NCBI GenBank assembly: GCA_034766995.1
Contig: CM068313.1
Location: forward strand, 40,177,496-40,241,495
Direction: 5' to 3'
DNA length: 64,000 nucleotides
Source: Acanthacorydalis orientalis
Lineage: Eukaryota; Arthropoda; Insecta; Megaloptera; Corydalidae
Below the pieces are notes generated by a model. It did no database searches and was not told where the DNA came from. It saw only the letters and a list, made by a program, of their open reading frames with translations. The translations under genes and the position numbers were made by a program. Of the stretch, positions 57,277 to 64,000 are shown piece after piece (positions within the stretch are counted from its first letter, which is position 1; every line of letters starts with the position of its first letter).

Positions 57277-57682
57277 CCGTGGAGTTCCGATCAACCTCTT
57301 TAGGGGTTCCGCGAGTCAAATTCAAAATTCGAAAGAAATTTCGAAGAAAAAACCCGAAAATCTAAAAATTCATAATAGTTAATTTATAATATTTTTTTAT
57401 TTCTATAAATACCTATTATTATGCAGTAAAACTGCATTCATACCTATTATATACTTATACCTATATTTATATTTATACCTATTATGTAGTAAAACTGTAT
57501 TTATGAGTACAAATTACGACCCCGCTCAATCAGTCATAAATAATAAAATTTGGTCATGTAAGATGTCTGATTTTCAAAACTTGTGTGGTGCGCATCTTGA
57601 TTTTTCTGGAGATGATAGGAGTTTTGCAAAAAAAAATATAACCTTAAGGGTTCCGTAAGTCGGCAAAGTTTTAAGATCACTG
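57277..57682. mobile_element. non-autonomous hAT (Charlie-like) candidate
   Basis: The left part CCGTGGAGTTCCGATC...TAGGGGTTCCGCGAG and the complement of the right part, CAGTGATCTTAAAACTTTG...CTTACGGAACCCTTAAGG, share the GGTTCCGxG-type subterminal sequence and a CAGTG end at the right. Inside is a direct repeat of ACCTATTAT..GYAGTAAAACTG (57410 and 57477). An 8-bp target duplication is not evident, so the left boundary is approximate. Confidence 0.55.
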
Positions 57683-57848
57683 TTCTAGGCCATTGCTTTA
57701 ATAAAGGTAGTCAGTTTTTCAATGTAGCATTAAAGTTTAAAATGAAAAATTAAAATTACTAATATGTTTTGATTATTTAACATTCTGAAGAAATAAGTAC
57801 TCTACTAATCGACTGTATTGATGTTTTTAAAATAAAGTACAAAGAAAA

Positions 57849-57880
57849 CCAAACGACATTCACAGTGTGAATCGTTTTGG
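57849..57880. repeat. imperfect 32-bp palindrome
   Basis: CCAAACGACATTCACA facing GTGTGAATCGTTTTGG, with one base offset. Confidence 0.7.
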
Positions 57881-58208
57881 TATGAAATTGATCTTTAAAT
57901 AATCGAATTTTTACTTAATGTTAAATTTTTATTAAAATTAATTTGTTTCCGACATTTGATTTAATGAACTCATATCAAACATAAAAAAAAACTATTAACT
58001 GAAAGAACTATTTTTATTCTATATATAAATGTATTCATAATAATAAATTGATCTCAAGACAATTGAATTGAAAAAAAATCGTCTTTCTTAGCTTTCTCTA
58101 TAATATAAATGAATTTTTATTTCTAATATGTTGAACATTAATAATTTTCGTTTTATAAAACGTTTTATTTTACACATCATAATATATGTGTATGTATAAA
58201 TGTTTTAG

Positions 58209-58213
<5 letters not shown>

Positions 58214-58247
<34 letters not shown>
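58214..58247. repeat. (TA)n microsatellite
   Basis: About 17 TA units. Confidence 0.95.
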
Positions 58248-58253
<6 letters not shown>

Positions 58254-58362
58254 GTAATGCTTAATTATGATTAAAATTAATTTGTATTAATGAGATTATA
58301 TGATCTAAAACAATATTTAATTTAGTTGATATAATCAATCTCTTTCTAAATCTTTTTTTAAG

Positions 58363-58467
58363 CAAATCAAAAAACTATTAGTCCTCGTTACGGTCATGTT
58401 CTACCCTCAGTAAAAAGAGAAGAATCGAATTCAATTGACCAACCGAAACATCCATCATTCGAAAAAA
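58363..58467 (+). other. candidate internal exon (105 bp)
   Basis: A strong acceptor (CTTTCTAAATCTTTTTTTAAG) and a good donor (AAA|GTAAAT) enclose 105 bp. One frame is open throughout: two bases, 34 codons (NQKTISPRYGHVLPSVKREE, then SNSIDQPKHPSFEK) and one base over. The peptide is polar, proline/serine-containing and strikingly protein-like for this AT-rich window, reminiscent of a linker in a regulatory protein, but I do not recognise it. This is one of the better host-exon candidates. Confidence 0.42.
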
Positions 58468-58741
58468 GTAAATAACCGTAACGAATCTGAAACCACCTTT
58501 GACACTTTCTAATCATTAAAAATTCGCTTTCGAATACTTCAACATTATTTTGCAGCAACAGTTACAATAAGTTTAAATACCTATAAACGTGTAAAACAAT
58601 ATTGTGAAAAATCACACATTATTTAACTTGATGTCGAAATATTAGCTCTTGAAAAATAAAGTATTTATAAAAAAATGTTTACAAAACAAGTTATATAAAA
58701 GCAGCATCTATAAACAACTTGATTTATTGATTTTTCTTTAC

Positions 58742-58744
<3 letters not shown>

Positions 58745-58792
<48 letters not shown>
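58745..58792. repeat. (TA)n microsatellite
   Basis: About 24 TA units. Confidence 0.97.
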
Positions 58793-58794
<2 letters not shown>

Positions 58795-59146
58795 CAGTAC
58801 TGTTTTCATACTTTAAATAAAACTTTGACTTTAAGAAATCGTGATCGTTGTTTTTATTTTTACCATTTCATGTTTAAATATTAACATATTTAAAAATAAC
58901 TTTTTTATATTCAACTACAAATACTACCGAATTGCTTTATTATTATTATTATTAATTAAATTATTTTTGAGAAAAGTTCATTGTAGATCATATAACCCGG
59001 ATGATTGCAAATATTTAATATACCATTTTTTTTTACTTATTGGCATAGAAATAGAAGAAATTATTTGAATATTGTTATCAAATTACTATAAAAAATAATT
59101 ATACTTAGATGTATATCAAGTATTATTATTTAAAACTGATAATCAA

Positions 59147-59149
<3 letters not shown>

Positions 59150-59182
<33 letters not shown>
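59150..59182. repeat. (TA)n microsatellite
   Basis: About 16 TA units. Confidence 0.95.
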
Positions 59183-59189
<7 letters not shown>

Positions 59190-59394
59190 TGATGGTAAAC
59201 GTGTAGAACATGACATACATCTTATTTCTAAATGATGTCATGTTTTTAATAAGTGAATTAATTCTATAAAGTAGTTTCATTGTAATGATATCAGTAACAA
59301 GATTTTTATATTCGTGCGATCAAATAAAAAATCATAACCGCAAAAGCATTCCCTGTTTCGAAACAAATTCCTATACGCATTGTACAAAACACGC

Positions 59395-59660
59395 GGCTGT
59401 TTCAAAACTGAAACTGCTATAGTATTTTAAGCAGACGTGTGTGTCTCACGGGATTTTCGCATCTTCGTATCCCTTATTTAGCCGAGGAAACGGAAGATAA
59501 CCCCCAGCGTTGTGGAGAAGCTTGTTTCGGCCACCTTTAGACGTACGTTCCTCGCTGTTGGTTCCACCCTTCCTCACTCAAACCCCGTGAACTGTGAGCA
59601 AAGCAGTAAGCCTAGTAGTTGGCTCGTTCATCTACGCGGTCCACTCTATAGTAAATCAAT
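59395..59660. promoter_or_regulatory. GC/CpG-rich islet, possible promoter or exon
   Basis: About 265 bp of near-balanced base composition. The minus strand is open for 44 codons (VRKGGTNSEERTSKGGRNK, LLHNAGGYLPFPRLNKG), and the plus strand for 59 codons (KRKITPSVVEKLVSATFRR). Overlapping frames on both strands are a usual by-product of GC-rich DNA. A minus-strand donor-like GTACGTC lies at about 59541. No homology recognised; it could be a promoter, 5' UTR exon or conserved enhancer. Confidence 0.35.
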
Positions 59661-60578
59661 GTGACTTAATACGACTGTTACGTCTGGCTTCTTTGTTTGG
59701 ATTAAATGAAATGAGGGATATGTGTTTTTCTTATTATTAACTTTTTTGATCATTTGAAAAGATCATTATTTTAATTGGTTATTAGGAGTGTCTTTCATAT
59801 CACAAACTATAAATCAGTTATTAGTTAATATTTTCGACTTCACAATATTTTTATTTACAATTGATTTTACTTACTTTCTCAGTAAATATAGTCAATATAC
59901 AGACATAACTTTTTTCTATTATAATAAAAATAATCATCTAACAAGTGTATAAAAAAGCAATGATCCTGGTTTGAGGTTTAATGTGAGAACGTTAACGTTA
60001 TTACAATAATCCCATTAAATTTTGTGAATGAATGTATTTGAACTTGTGTCAATCATCGTTAATTATAATTATATCTGATCGTATTATTATAATTATATCT
60101 AATCAACTAAGCATCAACATGTAGTAGAGACAAACTACTATACGTGAATATATAGGATCAAACAATGTGTTCGTTTGACGTTATTTACTACTAATACTAA
60201 TTATATTATAATTAATTATTAATTCATTAGAAATTTAATAGTTAAATGTATTTTAACTGATTATGAATGACTATATAAAATGTATGTTGTTTGTCGATTT
60301 TAATAGACGCAAACGATGTTGATTGAAAGAATATAAATACTTTTATTTTTTTAATATTTAAATTTTACATAACATTATTCAAAAATGCAATTGTTTAAGA
60401 AAATCTTCAATGAGTATGTATATTTTTTTAATGTCAAATGCGGATAAATTTCTTCATTTTCGCGATAAATACATAAATGAAAATTATAAAAGTTAACAAG
60501 TAAATAAGAAAAAATATTTATACTAATTGAATAATAAAATATTAGATGTAAAATATATAGTAATGTTTTATTCTATAA

Positions 60579-60583
<5 letters not shown>

Positions 60584-60610
<27 letters not shown>
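60584..60610. repeat. (TA)n microsatellite
   Basis: About 13 TA units. Confidence 0.94.
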
Positions 60611-60955
60611 TCTATAGAACGTTCAATAAACAAAAAAATATTAATAATGAGTATTTTGAAAAAATACTGTTATTAAAAAAATGGTTAACGCAATACAAGT
60701 CTATAGTAAAATATATCTTAAAATTATTAGAATTAAAATTATAGAATTTAGGCCATTTTTTAATTATTCTTTCAGTACATAGGTATGTCTTTGTTAGATA
60801 GGTTCACCTTGTATCATTCTGATTATTATTATAATTAAATTTAAATTAGTAATATTATTCTGATATTAATTTGAGTAAGTAAACAGTGTATATATATATA
60901 CATTAAAATTATTTGATTTCAATTTTGTCATTAATTCTATTAGTGTACCATACAG

Positions 60956-60960
<5 letters not shown>

Positions 60961-61016
<56 letters not shown>
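60961..61016. repeat. (TA)n microsatellite
   Basis: About 28 TA units. Confidence 0.97.
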
Positions 61017-61020
<4 letters not shown>

Positions 61021-61127
61021 GTTTGTAACAATTCAATTTATTTCAAATATTTTAAAATTTACAAAATTCCTTCAATGGCTTTTTGGCAATATTCAAATAT
61101 GTGTATTTATTTACATAATTACGTACA

Positions 61128-62387
61128 TGTACAAGGGCGGATTGAAGAGTAACTTATTTCGTGTACTCACTGAATTGAGAAGGGAATAGCTGTATATGGT
61201 TTCATATAGTTCCATCCCTTTTGGTAACACATATGAAGTTACAAGTCACTCCGCCATTAATTCTTCGTTTGACAGTTGTTTCAACACAAGCGTTTCATGT
61301 GAAAGTGCAAAATGCATAAAATCAGAATTCAAGGTGTGATTCAGTTTTTTTTTGGAAGGGATAACAGTGACGAAAATCCATGAGAGAATATTTACCACAT
61401 TAGCTGAATCTTGTCCTTTCTACGAAACCGTTCGACGAGCATCAAAGATGCATCACGCTCAGGAAGCCCGAGAACAGCTGTCGCGCCATAAATCGTCGAT
61501 AGAGTCTACGATATGGTTTTGTCCGACCGATGAGTGAAAGTGACCGAGATAGTGAGGTCACACGCATCTCAACTGAGTGAATGCATTTAATTTTGCATAA
61601 TGAATTGCATATGAAAAAAACTTTCCGCAAGATGGGTGCCGCGTGTGTGTACTGCGGAGTAAAAACGAGTTCGTACGCGAACATCAGACGACTTCTTGGA
61701 ACTGTTTAAGAAGAATTCAGTTGAATCCATTTTGTGACCGTGTACCGAACTTGGATTAACAATTACACAGTAGAATCGAAAACGCAATCAAAACAGTGGA
61801 CTGAACGCGGTGAAATGGCTCCGAAGAAGGCAAAGACGGTTCACTCGGCTGGAAAAGTGATGGCGTCAGTTTTCTGAGATGAGAAAGAAAGTCTCTTGAT
61901 CGACTGTCTTCAGAAGGGAAAAACAGTTACTGACCAATACTACGCAGCACTTTTGGAAAAGTTGAATGCAGGGATCGAGAAAAGACGTTCCGGAATGACC
62001 AAGAAAAAGCGTTATTTCATCATGATACTGTATTGGCTCATTCAAACGTCGTCGCACAACAAAAATTAGCCGAATTGAAGTTTGAAATCCTTCCGCATCT
62101 ATCGCATTCGCCTGTCTCTCTCAGGCTTCCATCTATTCTCGAAACTCAAAAGTTTTCTGAATGAAAAGCGATTTGGATCGAATAAAGAGACAGTAGAGGT
62201 CGAAAACAGCTATTTGAAGGATCTCGAAGAACCCACTTCCGGGAGAGAATCGCGAAGCTGGAGAATCATTGGGGCAAGTGCGTTGAGCTTCGAAGAGATT
62301 ATGTCGAAAAATAAAGTACACTTTGAAACTGAAGCCGTTGTCTCTAATATCGAACAAAGTTACTCTTCAAACCGCCTACATATGTAA
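61128..62387 (+). mobile_element. full-length degenerate mariner, further lineage
   Basis: Left GGGCGGATTGAAGAGTAACTT (61136 on, 20 bases of which match) and the complement of the right end GTTACTCTTCAAACCGCC (62359-62376) are terminal repeats of a ~1.26-kb element. The transposase runs in pieces on the plus strand: a start near 61311, QGVIQFFFGR, SRSGSPRTAVA, KLSARWVPR, SDDFLELFKKNSVE, FVTVYRTW-equivalent with ITIYTVESKT, MAPKKAKTVHSAGKVMASV, LQKGKTVTDQYYAALLEKL, FHHDTVLAHSNVV (second Asp), FHLFSKLKSFL, LNEKRFGSN and the closing REGIAKLENHWGKCVELRRDYVEK(stop), a mariner C-terminus. Many frameshifts. It is notably GC-richer than the other copies. (First repeat quoted as GGCGGATTGAAGAGTAACTT.). 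Confidence 0.85.
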
Positions 62388-62715
62388 ATGTATTTACACA
62401 ATTGAAAATATTGATCATTATAATTATAACCTACCAATTCTCCATGAATATATATTAATTATACAATTTGTTTGTTTCGCAGTATTTAAAATCAATGCGG
62501 CATATATTGTGATTAAGTATTGATTCACTAATTGTTTAATTAAACTTCATGTACAAATTGTATACATTTACTTATATACAAATTTATTTTCAGTTTGTCT
62601 TCAAATATATTTCTATTCAAATTATTATTTAAGAGTAATGAAATGTATATGAATAGAATATTAAATTTTGTATCGATTTACAAAAAAATGTAGGAAAATA
62701 ATAGATGATGTGCTT

Positions 62716-62717
<2 letters not shown>

Positions 62718-62769
<52 letters not shown>

Positions 62770-62770
62770 G
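62718..62770. repeat. (TA)n with (TG) tail
   Basis: About 20 TA units then GTATGTATGTGTA. Confidence 0.96.
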
Positions 62771-63610
62771 TATAATTTTAAACAGAAAAATGTCTATATG
62801 GTATGAATGAAATGTGTTCAAACATATGTGAATCGATATTTGTGGTAAATGTTAATTATTTTAATAAAATACATGTAACCAAGTATACATTCATTTATAC
62901 TATAATCATTCAATATGTTTATCATTTAAAATTAACGTAACTCATTCTGTAAAATATGTTTTTAATTGCATTTGAATAAAATATTTTTATCTACTTCTTT
63001 TAATTTTTTAATACATTTTTAAAAAGACTAATAATAATTACTTGAAGCATAATAGAAAGTATCGATAGTAAAAAAATCATTTTTTATTGTAAACTTATCA
63101 ATATTATAGTTTATTCATTTTCAATAGTAAAATTCTATACAACAATGTTTATTATTTTATATTATGGTTTTATTTTTTAAAAGGAATGAATGTTTTTACA
63201 GTTAACAACAATAAAAAAAATCGCAGTTTTTCACGAGGATATTTGAATTGCAAACTTAATAACAACTTCGCAGTAATACAATTTTACGTGGAATTAAATG
63301 CAAATAACCATATTACAATAATTGTTAGAATTAATTTTTATAACTTTTAGTCAACAACTCACAAATTTCCACTGTCTTTTAATATTTCTCTATCCGTGAT
63401 TTAATACAGTTTAAGGAACTTGAGGAAAATTAAACATTTAAATTTACTAGGTCGAAGAAAAAGCGAATTGTGTTGACATTTTAATTGTACAAGTTATATC
63501 AGTCACCGTTATTCACATAATATACAATGCTATATAAAAAGTGCATGCGAATCTTATACCAAGGTGCTGCCATCTTTTAACATGTGCAATAACCGATAAT
63601 AAGGAAGTAA

Positions 63611-63640
63611 TTTAACTGTTACTGATTGCTAACAGTTAAA
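63611..63640. repeat. perfect 10-bp inverted repeat
   Basis: TTTAACTGTT, ten-base spacer, AACAGTTAAA. Confidence 0.85.
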
Positions 63641-63786
63641 AAATGATACTCATCATTTTTAAATATTAAATTATTAGTTATAAATTTTCCAAATTTATAA
63701 TAGATAGTCTATTTAAAAATAATAATGTATATATCTGTTAAAATCGGAACAATAAAGTATAAAGCAAGGAAAATAATACAAACCAC

Positions 63787-63789
<3 letters not shown>

Positions 63790-63837
<48 letters not shown>
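63790..63837. repeat. (TA)n microsatellite
   Basis: About 24 TA units. Confidence 0.97.
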
Positions 63838-63843
<6 letters not shown>

Positions 63844-64000
63844 TAAATCGGTGATGCAAACTATCTCAAAATACTATATTACTACGAAAATCATTATAGA
63901 TATTCAGCTTAGTTTAATACGAAAATGTAATCATATGTATTTTGTTTATAATCTTAAATTATTAACTTTAAATTTCATAATTAAACTATTTATTGACAGC

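Larger units (their letters stand above)
62388..63789. other. AT-rich sequence with one hairpin and a TATA-like motif
   Basis: Apart from a microsatellite at 62.72 kb and a hairpin at 63.61 kb, only CTATATAAAAAG near 63530 stands out, without an initiator at the right distance. Confidence 0.4.

Overview
This is eukaryotic, probably insect, DNA. It is strongly AT-rich (by eye about a quarter G+C) and has no operons, no ribosome-binding sites and no gene that can be read straight through. About fifty (TA)n microsatellites, many compounded with (CA/TG)n or (CT)n, punctuate it, roughly one every 1.3 kb. The recognisable content is almost all decayed transposable elements: mariner-superfamily elements of at least six lineages, three hAT remnants or derivatives, a piggyBac-type MITE, a pogo-like MITE candidate, one other MITE family, RTE-type and another non-LTR retrotransposon, and a transposon-like protein family of unknown class. 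The mix of AT-rich background, many mariner lineages and isolated CpG-rich islets would suit a hymenopteran such as a bee, but the species cannot be fixed from this sequence.

Layout. 0-5.5 kb: RTE 3' end, short hAT element with target-site duplication, second RTE scrap, a deleted mariner and another mariner fragment. 6.7-8.6 kb: a foldback sequence and a mariner split by an insertion that carries a ~43-bp minisatellite. 8.9-14.2 kb: a strong microexon or recursive-splice signal, a piggyBac-type MITE, an antisense RTE end, a GC-rich hairpin, a LINE tail and a CpG islet. 15-16 kb: deleted mariner. 17-20.4 kb: minus-strand candidate exons around a transposon-like pseudogene. 21-25.4 kb: full-length mariner, a composite mariner MITE and a chimeric deleted mariner. 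26.7-30 kb: long-inverted-repeat element, two MITEs (one nested in a mariner) and a hAT end. 31-32.7 kb: CpG-rich promoter-like islet, then a full-length mariner. 33-45 kb: LINE tail, pogo-like MITE, two adjoining mariner copies, two mariner MITEs, hAT remnant and a full-length mariner. 45.6-50.5 kb: mariner fragments and a MITE. 52-54.3 kb: RTE fragment, candidate exons, a 197-bp tandem duplication and a CRE-bearing islet. 56-57.7 kb: mariner and hAT MITE. 58.4-59.7 kb: candidate exon and CpG islet. 61.1-62.4 kb: full-length degenerate mariner.

Host genes. No complete host gene is visible. Several short, relatively GC-rich open segments are bounded by good splice signals, on both strands. 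The most coherent set is on the minus strand: a TATA/Inr-like promoter near 31.25 kb with an ATG-free leader and a GT donor, a 30-codon segment at 20.23-20.32 kb, and a terminal segment at 18.0 kb with a stop and an AATAAA. The window may therefore lie in long introns of one or more host genes, but this is inference and some candidate exons will be chance matches.

The clearest biology is repeated birth of short non-autonomous mariners. In three families several copies share the same internal deletion, meaning deletion derivatives and not full-length elements multiplied.
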